Positions 1 through 12,617 are shown, counted from the first letter of the stretch. The stretch is 64,000 nt of DNA from Quercus robur (GCF_932294415.1 NC_065545.1:19038857-19102856), one strand, 5' to 3'. Notes: generated from the sequence alone by a model not told the origin. Program-made: numbers and translations.

Positions 1-519
1 CCAAAATTTCATATTGACAGAAAAATCCTTGTCCCTACGCAAATTTCCGAAGTTACAATTAAATTTCAATTGCTAATTTGTATTGCTCACAGTAATACTA
101 ACCATGTATACTAATAATTTGTGTAAAATTGAATTCTTCCAGAACTGCTAGGGAACAAAAAAATTATATTCAGAACCAAATTTTAGGCAGTTTAGCAATG
201 AATTTCATAGACGAGAGCACAACTTCTGACACAGTGAACATGAAATCACATAACTACACTTCTGTGGAAGCCAAAGGTAGCTGCTATGAGTCATGTTATA
301 AAAATGATTTCAATTACACATCCAGTTCAGCATGTATAAACAGTAGTTGTAAACATAAAAACATAAAAGATAAAATACGATCTCTAATGCTATAGTTCTT
401 TCCATTAGTACAACTAATTGACTTGTGTAAGTTGAGCACTTTTTTTATCACCATTTCATACATGATAAGATCAAATATAATTCCACCCTCAGTAATCAAT
501 ATATCGAAAACAAAACTAC
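1..519 (-). other. Intron of the aldo/keto reductase gene (partial)
   Basis: The exon at 520-584 ends in a good donor (GAGAG|GTAGTT on the minus strand). The remaining C-terminal reductase motifs are not found in bases 1-519, so this stretch is read as intron continuing outside the window. It is AT-rich with no supported coding sequence. Confidence 0.6.
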
Positions 520-3341
520 CTCTCATGGTGACAGCACTCAGCCATTCCAGAATCAAAAGTTCGACAAAGCAAGCTGTATGAGTTCTATCACAAAGACAAT
601 GAGTTGTACATGAGCCTTGCAACCAATAAAGTAGAGAGAGAGAGAGAGAGATGTGAAAAAAAAATGCTAAAGAAAAACAGGAAGCCTTGCAGCTATGAAG
701 CAGAAAACCTCATACAACCTGCACTGATACTATCTTAGGATGGCCAGGAACTCGTTTGGCAATCTGAATGAATTTCATGACGCCATATGGTGTTTCATTA
801 CTGAGACCAACGTATCTGATCTATGAACAAAGTTTTTCATTATAACTGGAAATTCCATGTTATCCAGAGATTTATTATAGAGGCAAACCCAATGATAACA
901 TCACTCACCTTTCCAGCATCAATGGCTCTACCAAGAGTGTCAAGTTGTTCCTCTATATCAACCGAACTGAACTGTCGAGTTGGATCATATTCAGTTTCCC
1001 CAAACATGGGCACATAGCTACAAAATCAGCTATGAATTACTTCAAGAGAACAATTTTGGGTTGGTGTCAAAGAAAACAAATGATCAAGAAGTTTCATCCC
1101 CCCCCCCCCCCCAACCCACCCAGGATATATCCCAAAAATCATGCTTAGCAATGAGCTACTTTGATATCTACAATATCCCAGAACACTTGATTTAGGATCC
1201 ACATACAAACCGATCTGGCCAATGAATTTGATAAAGATCAATGTAGTCAGTTTGCATTCGCAGCAAGCTGCATCAATTCAATAAATAACCCATTAGAGCA
1301 TAATACAAATTTCTTAACTGAATGATCATACATCTCATCCTTTTGGGTTTCCTCTTTTTTTTTTTTAATAAGTAAATAATTTCATCGAAGAATAAGGTGC
1401 TACTCCAGTAGTACGAGCTGTATATATAGAGAAACACAAAACAGAAAAGGATCAAAAAGGAGTTCAGAAATAAATATATGTGTGTGTGTTAATGTTTCTA
1501 AAACGAAAAAACCCTACAATATGCTATAACTGTTATAGTATAACAATTCCCATTATACAAAACCATGTGTTGTAACTCTTGGGTAAAATCATTTTTCAGT
1601 TGGGTAATATCGTGGTAACACCAAACACAACATTGTATAACTTGTTCTTGATGCTTGTTCTCTCATGGAAACCCAAGGCAATGGCCATTGACACTAGCCC
1701 AGGTGGCACAGATATCCTTTTAAAGGGTAAAACCAAGTTCAAAGATGGTCAAACAGAAACTTACACTAAGATGAATACATAATCACCATCCAGTAGGATT
1801 TACATGTACCTAGGGGCTAGGGCATTCTTACATAGGGCCATCCTGTTTTAATAATGTTAATGTAACAAAAGTTAAATATACCACAAAGACATAGCCTACA
1901 AATCTAATGTATAAACAAACATGCAAAGACTAAATGAGAAATCGTGAGAGATTATCTTCTACATACAAGTGGCAAACTAAAAGAAAGCAATTTATCCCAA
2001 ATGGAAAACGAGAGAGAGAGAGAGAGGATTAATAGATGGCTCAAAATACGAAGAGAATAAAAGATAAAAGAATATAGAACACTGGCCAGTACGTATAAGT
2101 ATAACAAATAGAATGCATATAAGATATAAACCATTTGGACTAATGAATCACACTATCTCAGTCACTTGATGATCTGATGAATACAAACTATGAAAGCCTG
2201 CAGTGACTAGACATAAACAGGTTTAAAAACTAACCTGTTGTCAATGGCTTCAGTAATATTCCTGTGATCCAAACACTTTGGCCCACCTCGAATCCAAGTC
2301 ATTTGCCCAGATGGTCCAGTAACCTAGATCCAAACAATACACAAAGAACTGAGCACAAATTTCAAATGAGTATTAAAAACTAATAATGTGACATTAGAAG
2401 GAATGGTTATTAAGCCTAAAAAAGATCTCAAACCGCGGACAACGGGACATTTTATTTTGGTACTATGTCCAAATAGTACAAAAAGGCTTATAACATATAC
2501 CGACCTTGAGCTATTACAAGAATAACTATATTATAAAGATAATATAGAAACAATAAAGATTCTGCATTCATATGTTTACCCACATTCATATGCTTATAGG
2601 GACTCTCCTTAATCTAGAAAATCTAGCCCAGTGTTTTACTTATAAACAGCCCCAAACAATCATCATGGAACTAAAACCAGATTCAACAAACAACTTCAGA
2701 TTCAAATGCCTTCACATTTGCCTAAAAGAACATGACAAACTATACCACTTCTATCAAAATAAAGTTTAAACAATCTTAATGTGCATGTCTAACCAAAAGC
2801 AAAATCATACGGAGCCAGAATTTTCATAAGAGACTACAATCAAAACCCCAAATAAGTTGACCATGTACTAGTTTTTTCATGCAGACAAAGGAACTCAAAA
2901 CAAGCACTGAATTCAAATCCACTGTCCTAATGCATGGTCAGAGATTTTTGGTTGTTTCACCTCAGCATACCACCCAAATGTTAATGCACATATTCATATT
3001 ATTACTATAGACCAATAAGACTTTTGAGCAATGTGGAAAACCAAATACTTGTGATTAACTAAAATGAATATCAATATATCATTCAAAGGTGAACCAAATA
3101 TTTGTAATTAACAGAAATGAATATCATTCAAAGGTGACATCTTTGAAGCCTTTCACATTCATAAACTATATATAAATGTAAAAGACTTCAAAGAGTTGAA
3201 TTGAGACCTTTGTGGCTAAAACGACGCGATCCCGGGAGATCTTCCTATCTCTAATCCAACGGCCCAGGTACTCCTCGCTCCTACCCTGAGTCTCAGCACG
3301 CTGAGGCACTGGGTACCTGAAGTTCCAAACATACAATTACT

Positions 3342-3381
<40 letters not shown>

Positions 3382-3767
3382 TTACAAACATGCCCAGAAG
3401 TTGAAAAAACTCAAAGGAAAACAAAACCCAGAAAGAAATCTCGAAAAAAAAAAGTTTTTACTACATAATTATACCCAGAAAGGAATTGCAAGGTTTAAAA
3501 ATTAAAGGTGTGTACATTTCTGCAGAGTCGAAGAAGTTGATTCCAGCACCGAAAGCTGCATCGAGGAGGCGAAATGACTGTGGAAGAGTGTTCTGCTCAC
3601 CAAAAGTCATGGTCCCTGAGACATAGAGAGAAGAGAGTAAGGTTGTGGGTTTGAAGGATTAGAGAGATGAAGTGAACATAGAAAAAGAGTTTGGGAGAGA
3701 AGTGAGAACCTAAGCAGAGCCTAGAAACTGTGAGGTCTGGAGCGAGGTTGAAGAGAGGAACGGACAT
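520..3767 (-). CDS. Aldo/keto reductase of the Tas type (5' seven exons; gene runs off the left edge)
   Basis: Predicted NAD(P)H-dependent oxidoreductase with a TIM-barrel fold, related to E. coli Tas and to the Arabidopsis At1g04420-type enzyme. Seven exons with GT/AG junctions and consistent phase can be read: 3710-3767, 3516-3615, 3208-3316, 2235-2323, 1211-1267, 909-1017, 719-820, followed by 520-584 as the eighth visible piece. Telling motifs in order are GTMTFGEQNT, INFFDSAEMYPVPQRAETQG, TWIRGGPK, DYIDLYQIHWPDRYVPMFGE and YVGLSNETPYGVMKF. The ATG at 3767 puts SRLCLGTMTFG about 20 residues from the start, so there is no room for a plastid transit peptide; this copy should be cytosolic unless a longer 5' exon exists. 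No stops or frameshifts interrupt the visible part. The last exons (the C-terminal third of the barrel) lie beyond base 1. The exact physiological substrate of this family is not known to me. Confidence 0.9.
3344..3377. repeat. (TA)n microsatellite in a reductase intron
   Basis: Uninterrupted TA dinucleotide run of about 17 units between reductase exons 2 and 3. Similar simple repeats in the same gene are a GA run near 631-651 and a C run near 1099-1112. Confidence 0.95.
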
Positions 3768-3883
3768 GAGAGCGTGCGTGTGTGTGTAATGTGTATAGTT
3801 CAAGTTTGGTGATGAGTACTGAGAAGTGAAGTGAAAAAAACTTGGGATAAGGAAGGAGCAAAAATGGAAAAATATGTATTGGA

Positions 3884-3956
3884 TGGAGATGCAGGGGATC
3901 GAACCCTGTACCTCTCGCATGCAAAGCGAGCGCTCTACCATTTGAGCTACATCCCC
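3884..3956 (-). tRNA. tRNA-Ala (anticodon UGC)
   Basis: On the minus strand the 73-nt sequence begins GGGGATGTAGCTCAAATGG and folds as a standard tRNA: 7-bp acceptor stem (one G:U), D arm with the TAGCTCAAATGGTAGAG box A sequence, anticodon stem CTCGC/GCGAG around loop TTTGCAT (anticodon TGC, alanine), T arm with box B GGTTCGATCCC, and discriminator A. There is no intron, and the CCA end is not encoded, as expected for a plant nuclear tRNA gene. It ends about 115 bp upstream of the reductase start codon, on the same strand. Confidence 0.97.
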
Positions 3957-4228
3957 GTTTGAAATTGAGTTCTTAATTATAATATCTTATATTAATAATA
4001 TTAAACGAACAGGATCTTTGTTAGCAATTAACTCTTGATCCCCTCCTTCAGCCTAAGACGTGAGACGTGTAGAGGCTTCGGGCTTCACTCCTAGCACGTT
4101 TGCGTTGCGCTTGAATAAAGCCGAAATGTGTTACATCCAATAGTCAATGGGAGAGACCAGTTAAAAAAAAAAAACATTTGGCCAAGTGTTCATTCTGAGC
4201 AGCATATTATGAAATTGGTACTTCATTG

Positions 4229-5990
4229 ATTTTTTTTTTTTTTTTTGGTAAATCGGATAATAACATTAACTAACAAAAAGCAAAAGAAGAGCGACAACGC
4301 TCATACATAGTCCCAGTGCATCAAAATTTACCTAAAGAGAAACATCAGCAGGAGGGAAATGAAAAATAACAAAATCTTGAGGCAACAAGGCGCCCCTTCT
4401 AGCAAGAGCATCGGCACACTTATTCGCCTCTCTGTAGCAATGTTGAACTCTAGTCCTTGGGATCTTTTGCAAACCTTCTAAACAGTCTGCAATAATCACA
4501 TCATTACCCGAAGGTCCATCACTACCTTTCTGCACCAGATTCACCACAAGCATAGCGTCTAATTCGAAAATGACATTGGTCAAATTTAGAGCAACGCAAA
4601 GGTTTATTCCATCTCGGAGAGCCCATAATTCAGCAGCTACGCTTGAGGTATGACCAATAGCACGTGCATAGCCACTTACCCATTCTCCACAGGAATTGCG
4701 GATAATACCACATCCACCAGCCCTACCAGGATTGCCCAATGAAGATCCATCAGAATTCAGCTTAAACCAATCATCTGGGGGGGATACCACTGCACCTGTA
4801 TGACAGCTAGCGTGCATTGGAGCATCTCATTCAAGCCGAGGAATGCAAATTCAGAAGCTTTGGCTAGAGTTTCCTCCTTTAAAGATTTTTGGACTTTTGC
4901 ATTTCTAAAAATCACTATGTTGCGTCTGAGCCAGAGGCACCACACTCCAAAAGGGAAGAGAATGCTCCGAGATATACCAGATACAGCCACCTGATAATTG
5001 GTACAATTTATTCGAAGCCAGTCCAATAGATTAGTACCATAGAATGTGCAAGAGTGGATCGGTATAGGAAAGGAATTCCAGAATTCTTTGGCAAGAGGAC
5101 AGTCACGTAAAATGTGAATAATTGATTCAACCTCCGCGTTGCACAGAGGACAAGAGATGGGAACAAGTCCCCTTGCGTCAAGCACTTCTCTAGCGGGAAT
5201 ACTTTTATGAATGCCCTGCCAAAGGAAGCACTTGATCTTGGGTAAAGCAATAGTTTTCCACACCCAATTACCCATAAAAGACTCATACAAATGGGAATCA
5301 TGAACTACACAAGCTAGATTATAAGCCTCCTTCAAATCAAACTCCCCATCAGGCGAAGAACACCATGAAATATGGTCTACACTTGTTGCTGCCATTGGAA
5401 TAGGAGTTGCTTTGATTCTCTGCCTTAGGGAATATGGAAAGGAAAAAGAAATATCTCCCAAGTTCCAAGAGTTATGCCGCATAACATCCCTAATAAGCAA
5501 AGTCTCCTCATTTCTCTACAAAGTACCTTCAATGAGGCTTCTAATGGTACCATCACTCAACCACTTATCATGCCAAAAAGATAAACTGCTATCTTTCCCC
5601 GCTATCCATTTTATACCCTTATTAAAAATAGGCTCACCTCTCTTGATTTCTGCCCAAGTGGGAGAACAAGATCTGAACTTATTTGGAGGCCACCTCCTAC
5701 AAGTGATGTATTTGTGAGATAGAACTCTAGCCCAAGGGGCATCCTTTTCTTGGTGAAAACACCAATTTAGCTTGGCAAGAAGAGCTGAATTCCTTTCCTT
5801 GGCTGATTGAAGGCCGAGACCACCATTGGCTTTGGGTTTTGTTATCTTTTCCCAGCTGATCAGGTGGAGTTTCTTCTTAGTTTCAGTAGTGCCCCACAAG
5901 TTGAGTACATTAAGGAGTTTCTTTTTGTTATCCACAAATTGAATGTTGGAAGACTTCAAAAAGAAAGAGAACAATCTGCAATCTAGCACT
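4229..5990 (-). mobile_element. 5'-truncated non-LTR retrotransposon (LINE), broken
   Basis: Read on the minus strand, this carries the end of a LINE reverse transcriptase ORF (motifs GGLGLQSAKERN, LLAKLNW), a zf-RVT zinc region (CPLCNAEVESIIHILRDCP), and an RNase H-like domain (KLNSDGSSLGNPGRAGGCG, ELWALRDGI, FELDAMLVV). The ORF ends at 4332 and a poly(A) tract (poly-T on plus, about 4230-4247) follows, as expected for a LINE 3' end. It is dead: there is an in-frame TAG at 5516-5518 and a frameshift near the C run at about 4778-4784, between the zinc region and RNase H. The 5' part, including endonuclease and most of the RT, is missing. I found no clear target-site duplication. Confidence 0.85.
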
Positions 5991-6529
5991 AATATGAAGA
6001 GTGAGACTACAGATACATAGCCTAACAGCCAAATGACAGTGCATATGTCTCAACAGCAGCCTAGAGAAGCCAATTTATCACTCACAGTGAGCTCCCTAAT
6101 GATAGCTAAAAGGTTTCATTTGCAAAGAAAAAGGTCATAAACACCAAATATCCATGTTTCTAGTTGTGAAAACTGAAAACTAGAACCTATAGATTCAGAA
6201 AGGTTAGAAAATATCCTCATTTCATCAAAACATTAAGAACAAATTAATAACTAATCACAAACACATGCCAAAACAATTCACTAGAATGAACCCAGCAAAA
6301 ACCAAAACATCATTTCATCCGTAATTCAGCTTAAACAATATAATATTCATTTCACACAGAAAATTGTAAAACATTAAATTATTATCCTTTATATTCAACC
6401 ACCAAAAATACCCAAATTAAGGGTTTACAAGGACCAAACAGATCAGAAAGCCCAAATGGGCACCCAACAAATCCCATCCTCGACCGTTTCTTAAATCTCA
6501 AACATCAAATTCCTCACCCAAAAAAAATC

Positions 6530-7333
6530 CTAAAACTCTTGCGATGCTGATCCAATATCACCTTTCCCTTTACCAATCTTCTTAGGCAACAAATTCTGAT
6601 GAATATTGGGCAAGACACCTCCATTAGCAATGGTGACCGTTCCCAAAAGCTTGCTCAACTCCTCATCATTTCGCACAGCAAGTTGTATGTGTCTTGGAAC
6701 AATACGATTCTTCTTGTTGTCTCTAGCAGCATTGCCAGCTAGCTCAAGAACCTGTAGAGAACCACATCAACCAAATAAATGAGACAACTCAAAATCACAT
6801 CAATAACCTCAATTAAGCCCAAATGGTTTATCACTACAAATGACAAATCTTACTGGTGCTTTCTTACAAACCAAACACAATTTCTATTAAATTTAGTATC
6901 TTTACAGTTTCTATCCAATATTTTCTCAGCAACCAAACAGAAAAGAGAAACTCAAAACCCAATACTAAACAAAGTCCCTAATTGCATAGATCCAAAGATC
7001 CAATACCCAAATCCATAAACTAACAGAGCAACGATCACAAAACACAAAATCAGCACACCCAGTTTCCCACATATTCTCGGCATCCAAACACCCCCACGAA
7101 ATGAACCTAAAAAAAAAAAATCAAAGACTAACCTCAGCAGCAAGGTATTCGAGCACGGCGGAGAGGTAAACCGGAGCTCCGGCACCGACACGCTCGGCGT
7201 ACTTGCCAGCTTTTAAGAACCGGGCGATACGACCCACAGGGAATTGAAGCCCAGCTTTCTGTGACCGAGAAACAGACTTCGAGGACTTTGGTTTGCCTCG
7301 GCCACCCTTGGTTGAAGCTCCTGTGGAACTCAT
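6530..7333 (-). CDS. Histone H2A.X (copy 1)
   Basis: Core nucleosome histone, 140 residues, in two exons (7133-7333 and 6530-6751) with a 381-bp intron at the position usual for plant H2A, just after LEYLAAE. The N-terminal tail is rich in Lys/Ser/Gly, followed by the H2A fold ([20 protein letters not shown]) and the acidic-patch segment NDEEL. The C-terminus is GSASQEF; the SQEF motif is the phosphorylation site that defines H2A.X, the variant phosphorylated by ATM/ATR kinases at DNA double-strand breaks. The reading frame is intact, and start and stop are clear. It has a TATA box, CCAAT box and histone-type element upstream, and a paralogue 4.4 kb further along on the same strand. Confidence 0.95.
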
Positions 7334-7444
7334 GGTTTTGCACTTTGGTTTTCCTGATCGGAGAAAAAAATGAATGTGATTTTTTTTGTTTGGGTCTGAT
7401 GATGATAATATAAGGGTTTGAGGGTGCGAAGGAGTTAAGGATAG

Positions 7445-7540
7445 TTTATATAGGAAGAGAAAGAATGCTGTGGTGGGTTTTGATTGGTGGGGATTAGTTA
7501 GGTGCGGATCGCCAACGTGGCATTGTGATTTTGCGGGAAT
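7445..7540 (-). promoter_or_regulatory. Histone-type promoter of H2A.X copy 1
   Basis: Reading away from the gene: a TATA box at 7445-7453 (TATATAAAC on minus), a CCAAT box at 7483-7487, and at 7503-7521 a sequence which on the minus strand reads CCACGTTGGCGATCCGC. The last closely matches the plant histone type I element (hexamer plus octamer, CCACGTCANCGATCCGCG). An E2F-like ATTCCCGC lies at 7533-7540. The order resembles the promoter of copy 2. Motif identity is seen in the sequence; S-phase activity is inferred from the known role of this element. Confidence 0.75.
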
Positions 7541-8144
7541 TTGAAATTTTTTTCATGGCAGGAAACGTGGGAAAGTGGAAATGTCTTTTTTACAAAGATT
7601 TCGATTTTTTAACTTTTTTCAGGGATGATGATGGGCTTTGAAGATGTTGATGAATTGAACAGGTTGTTGTCGTTGGCCCAATTCAAGGTAGTTCAAACTT
7701 GGCCCGAGTTGAATCCCATTGCTATTTTCATTTCAGTTAAGCTATAATATCTGGCTGTACTAAAAAAATAAATAAATAAATCTATCATTTTTGTTACTCA
7801 TTTTCCCATCACATATGCTTAAGGGTGCCAAATTGTCTCTAAGCAGAAGAATGGACACACGACAGCTTGGCCTGGACCTGGAAAAAAAAATAAAAATTAT
7901 ATATATGCATTTTTTTATATGATGATTTGTCTAACCTTAAAAATTTGTGAGTTTGTGACCACCCTAAATTTTTTTAGATCCCAACAAATTTTAAAAAAAA
8001 CTTTGGTCTTCTTAACAATATATTAGGCCCTCTCAAACAAAAAGAAAAAGCTCATGAAAATTTTATTGAACTCAAATTTGAAAGAGGTGTAGCTCGTAAT
8101 AGCATTAATAATGAGACTATCGTACAACAGTTTCAAAACATGAA

Positions 8145-8818
8145 TGTGGGGCCAGAGAATTTGTGACCCCAGCCCACCTTACATTAGGGCCCAAGACCCG
8201 AGCCAAGGAGAGAAATTGCCGAAGACATACAACGAAAGTCCAAATGGCCTAAAGATATAGCCGAGGACGATTCTGTCCTCGGCATCCCAAAGCGCTCCTA
8301 GGAGAAAGGGCGAGTACGGTATAGGAGCGGTTTATGGAAAAGCTAAACACCTCCGCATTGATGGGGAAAGGACTCCTGAACAGTGTGGCGACAAAGGACA
8401 AGGGAAAGGTTACCATTACTGCAGTTAAGTACTCTGCGCTTAACAGAGCAATTCTTTTCAGTTTTTACAACCACTCCCAACCACTTTGGGTATGGGCTGA
8501 TAGGACAAGTATCAGCTCTAGAAAGCTGAACCTACACGTGGACGTTGGAGGGAGGGTGAAGGCTAGTATTAAAAGGAGAAGGAAGCAAGCCAAAAAGAGG
8601 GGGGGAACTAGGATGAGGGCCAAGAACTAGAGCCTCCTAGGCCGTGCCGAGGAGAAAATCTTTTTGGACAAACTTAGTCCACCCCTGTGCGACCATCATG
8701 AACATCGTGACTAACAACTGTCCGGTGACCAAGGTCTAGCCTTTTAACCCACTCTCTACAAATTTATTGTTTGAACCTTTAACGTTCGAACCCAATAAGC
8801 CAATCTAGGGTCGTTACA
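8145..8818 (+). mobile_element. Probable solo or partial LTR
   Basis: A block denser in GC than its AT-rich surroundings starts TGTGGGGCCAGAG and ends GTCGTTACA. It contains paired phrases such as GAGGACGATTCTGTCCTCGG and TAGGCCGTGCCGAGGAG that resemble the LTR near 57240. A 98-codon open frame inside it (8334-8630) has no recognisable domain and is taken as chance. No matching flanking duplication was found, so it could be a truncated LTR and not a clean solo LTR. Confidence 0.45.
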
Positions 8819-11720
8819 AATTGAGTCTTTACAATGAAAACTCGTAAAAAAAAAAATTTTGTAAAACTTGATGAATTTGTGTTTTTTTTTTTCAATATAT
8901 AAAGTTTTATTTTTATTTGATTTTGTCTAATTTAAAGTTTTTTAATGGCCAACCTCAAGAAAATTTCTAGAACCGCCACTGTCCCTGGCTCTTGGTGGGT
9001 ACCCAAACCCTACCCAATTCAAACCAAGTTTTTTTTTTTTTTTAAGAACTACAAGGAAAAATGTTCTTCTTCATTTTTAAACCTAAAAATAATTTTTCTA
9101 TAGTTAATTTCAAACAATAGAGCTGAGACTTTTTTATTGAGTTTAATTTTGTCCTTTCTTTTATTTTCTTATGAAACAAATCAAAATTTTATTAGTTTAT
9201 AGGATTTAATGTACAATTTAGTAAATTTGTTACCAAATTTTTTTTTTTTTTTTTAAGGATTCAATTTGTTACAAAAATAAAAATAAAAAACGTATTTTCC
9301 ATTCCCCCATTTATGATCTACAAAGAATAAGAAACAAAGTGATCCAAAAGTATTTATAGTAGTAGAATATGTGAAAAAAAGTATATATGTTTTGCATACA
9401 ATAAATTAAAATTTTATAGACACTCACATTCGGGAAGGGACAACGCCCCTTGGCCAAAGAAAAACATGCGCTGAGGGGGATTCTTTTGTCATCCACGTTG
9501 AGATTTTAGAATCACACAATCAAATGAAATTGCTAATAAATTTAAATACTAAACACAAATTCTTCCCCCCAAATTTAAATCATATTCCACTGGAAAAGTT
9601 TTGTTTCAAAAGAGTGAGAAAGCTAACACAGCGATCGAAAGAGTTGGGAAACTTTATGAGAGAGAGAAGGAGCGCAAACAAAGTAGGCAAGTGAAGGTAG
9701 TCACAGTGGTGAGTAATAATAACAATAAGTCAGAGTGTACACATCTTCTGAGGTTCCAAACTTGAATGAGGGCGACTTGATGAAGAAAGCAAGAAAGGAG
9801 TTTTTGAATTGCCTAGAGGTGAAGAATGTTCAAGCTATCAACTTGCAAAGGAAATATCATTGTCACTGAGTTTGTCTGTGAGAAGATTTAGTAAATTTGC
9901 TCGGGTATTCTTTATTTTGTTAAGGTTTTTTTTCTCTGTTTTTGTTGGTCAAAGTGAGTTTGGCTGTTTGGGTTTTCATTAGAGAACATATTTGTAATTG
10001 TTGAAATTTATAATAGATTTGTTTTTCTTTATGGGTTCTCTCTCTCTCTCTCTAAATTTTGTTAGAGTATTATTTTCAATTGTCAAATTACAAATTAAGC
10101 CTGCCTACAATTAAAACATTCACAGGATAAAGTAAACATGTTCAAAATAAATTTGTGGAATCATCTTCCTTATGTTCCTTTTTATTTTTTGGGCATCTAC
10201 TTCCTTTTTTCTTCATTGCATTTTTACTGAAGACATAAAATCAGTCATAACTCCTAAGGATTTCACACTTTACCTGTTTTAAGAGCATGATCAGGTTAAT
10301 GTTCCGATGCAAAGTTAACATTAAAATTGAGATAGAAAATAAAAAAAGTTGTCCCCATTCCAAACAAGATTTCTTTTAGGAAAATTAGACAAAAAAGAAG
10401 TAAAATAACTATGGTTTCAGTTAATTCAACTGTTAATATTTCTTATGGTCAAATAAGAGATTTGTCTACAACAAAAACTAATTAGAATATTAGTCTAATG
10501 ATAAAATACAATTATCAAGAGTGAATGTCAAAAATTGAAACTATTTTTTAAAAAAATAAATAAAATAAAATAGTTTCAATCATTTAGAAGAGAAGTAAAT
10601 TAGTTCCCTTCTTTGTAAAAACTCTAAAAAATAGTACTAATATATATTTAATCCAACATCTTAAACTAATCAAACTCCACTCCTCGAATAACCTGAAGAT
10701 CTTATTAACGGAGCTTGTTCTATGTTGCTCGATCCAATTACCAATCAAATTTGTTACAAAAATAGTTATACATCACCAATTACACTTTTGGTTTCAATAG
10801 CGAAATAGACTAAATGTATACCCACAAATTTGACAACATGATCGACCACAACCCTAATAGCAATCAACATCACACAGCTAAGGTAATGTTTTTGCTAACT
10901 AGGGTAATTGCTAACATATTTACCACTATTTATAGTTTACAATATCAATATTGCAAAAGATGAGAGAAATTTTAAGGTTCTTCCTCCAAATTCCAATATA
11001 TTCAAGCTGAAAGAAACACTACTTTGATCACTTTTCCATCTTAAATGCTTGATTGAATTTTTAATTTCAAAAATTCCCAAATTTTAAAACAAAAATTAAC
11101 ATTTACAAAGATAAATTTTAGATGCAATTACCACTAAAATTAATAACAAATACAGTCATACAGTTATAGAATCTGCAATTGTAATTATATATTACATCTA
11201 ATGTGTTCACCGAATCAAAGATAATTGCTAACGTTTTACAAGATGATTTAAATTATTAACCCATATTTTTACTCCAAATTCAAATTACATTCAATATGAA
11301 AGTTTCAATTCCACAATCACTTTTCTTGTTATATTCTTGCCCTGAACCCAATATCCGATCCCATATTCAACCCACATCTCACTTTACATTTACAGAGAAC
11401 AATTTAAGATCCAATTACCACTAAAATTAGACAAGTGTAGTCACAGAATTAAAGATAATTACTCCAAATTCAAAACACATTCAATCTGAAACATTAAATT
11501 CAATAATCACATTTCCATGTTATGCGCTTAATTGAAATTCAGATTCCTATAATTTCCAAATTGTAAAACATAAGACACCATTCACATAACACAAATTGAA
11601 AATCTGAGATAAAACCCAATATTTCATTATCATTCAAGTGAAGCTTTACATAATAAAAAGCTACTTCATTACAAGGCTATCATATCCATAACCTAACGAA
11701 ACCCAACAAACCCAGTACAC
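8819..11720. other. AT-rich intergenic DNA, no gene recognised
   Basis: Long poly-A/poly-T runs and low-complexity sequence between the LTR block and the second H2A.X gene. The stretch 9620-9890 is less AT-biased but has stops in all frames and matches nothing I recognise. Several phrases around 10980-11540 (for example 'ccaaattcaaa...cattcaat..gaaa') recur imperfectly, as in old diverged repeats. Confidence 0.5.
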
Positions 11721-12238
11721 CTAAAATTCCTGAGAAGCAGACCCAATATCACCCTTTCCTTTCCCAGCTTTCTTGGGCAACAAATTCTGATGAATGTTAG
11801 GCAAAACTCCACCATTAGCAATGGTCACAGACCCCATAAGCCTGCTCAGCTCCTCGTCGTTCCTCACAGCAAGCTGAATGTGCCTTGGGATAATTCTGTT
11901 CTTCTTGTTGTCCCTCGCTGCATTCCCAGCCAACTCCAAAACCTGAACCAAGAAACAACCCAAAACAATCAGTAACCAAAAACCAAAACAAAAACCCAGA
12001 AAATGACAAACGAAACAGCGTTATTTCAACGAACCTCAGCAGCGAGGTATTCAAGGACGGCGGAGAGGTAGACTGGGGAGCCGGAGCCGACACGTTGGGC
12101 GTATCGGCCGGTTTTGAGGAACCGGGCGACACGGCCAACTGGGAATTGGAGACCGGCTTTGTGGGATCTAGAGACGGACTTTGTGGCTTTTGGCTTGCCT
12201 CTGCCGCCCTTTGTGGTGGTTTCTGCAGCGGAGCTCAT
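11721..12238 (-). CDS. Histone H2A.X (copy 2)
   Basis: A second H2A.X gene of 141 residues, in exons 12035-12238 and 11721-11942, with a short 92-bp intron at the same position as in copy 1. The fold motifs are [20 protein letters not shown] and [10 protein letters not shown], and the C-terminus is again GSASQEF with the H2A.X phosphorylation motif SQEF. It differs from copy 1 at scattered positions, for example Ala/Glu versus Ser/Gly in the tail, Thr-Gly-Arg versus Ala-Gly-Lys in the alpha1 region, and RLMGSV versus KLLGTV. The reading frame is intact. The same strand and close spacing suggest a tandem duplication. Both copies are likely to load onto chromatin and mark DNA damage; nothing here tells their roles apart. 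Confidence 0.95.
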
Positions 12239-12349
12239 TGTCGGTTTTGGGATTTGAGAGTTTTTGAGTGAGAGAAAGAGAGAGATTTGGAAATGTGTTT
12301 TGCACTTTTGCTTTTGAGATATTGAGTGTGATGGGTTCGGTGTGTTTTG

Positions 12350-12617
12350 GTTTATATAGAGAGGAAAGGAGGGTTTTGATTGGTTGGTTTTGGTTGTGCG
12401 CGGATTGCCAGCGTGGCTGGGAGATTTTTGAAATTTGAAGGTTTGAGAATTGAGAGAGTGTGTTTTTTTGATTGGTGGAAAGGGGTTTCACGCAGATTGC
12501 CAACGTGGGAGGGAAGGCTCTAAGGGTCTTTTTGGATTGGTGGAGTGGGGTTTCACACGGATCGCCAACGTGGCAAGAAGATTTATGTTTTTCGGATTGG
12601 TTTGAGGGGCGGGAAAA
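12350..12617 (-). promoter_or_regulatory. H2A.X copy 2 promoter with three type I-like elements
   Basis: The order moving away from the gene is a TATA box at 12350-12357, CCAAT at 12379-12383, a type I-like element at 12397-12416 (gcgcggattgccagcgtggc), and then two more at 12490-12509 and 12556-12575. The last two lie in a direct repeat with 65-bp period that starts at each GATTGGTGG (12470 and 12535), so each unit has its own CCAAT box. A further ATTGG (12595) is followed by GGGGCGGGAAAAG at 12606-12617, which on the minus strand contains TTTTCCCGCC, a good E2F site. Copy 1 has only one type I-like element. Confidence 0.75.

Noticed and set aside
3597-3941. 114-codon minus-strand frame starting inside the tRNA
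   Set aside because: Its first half translates the tRNA and promoter; the real reductase start is the ATG at 3767 and the frame leaves the coding exon at the intron.
8334-8630. 98-codon plus-strand frame
   Set aside because: Lies inside an LTR-like block and has no recognisable motif; basic tail comes from an AG-rich run.
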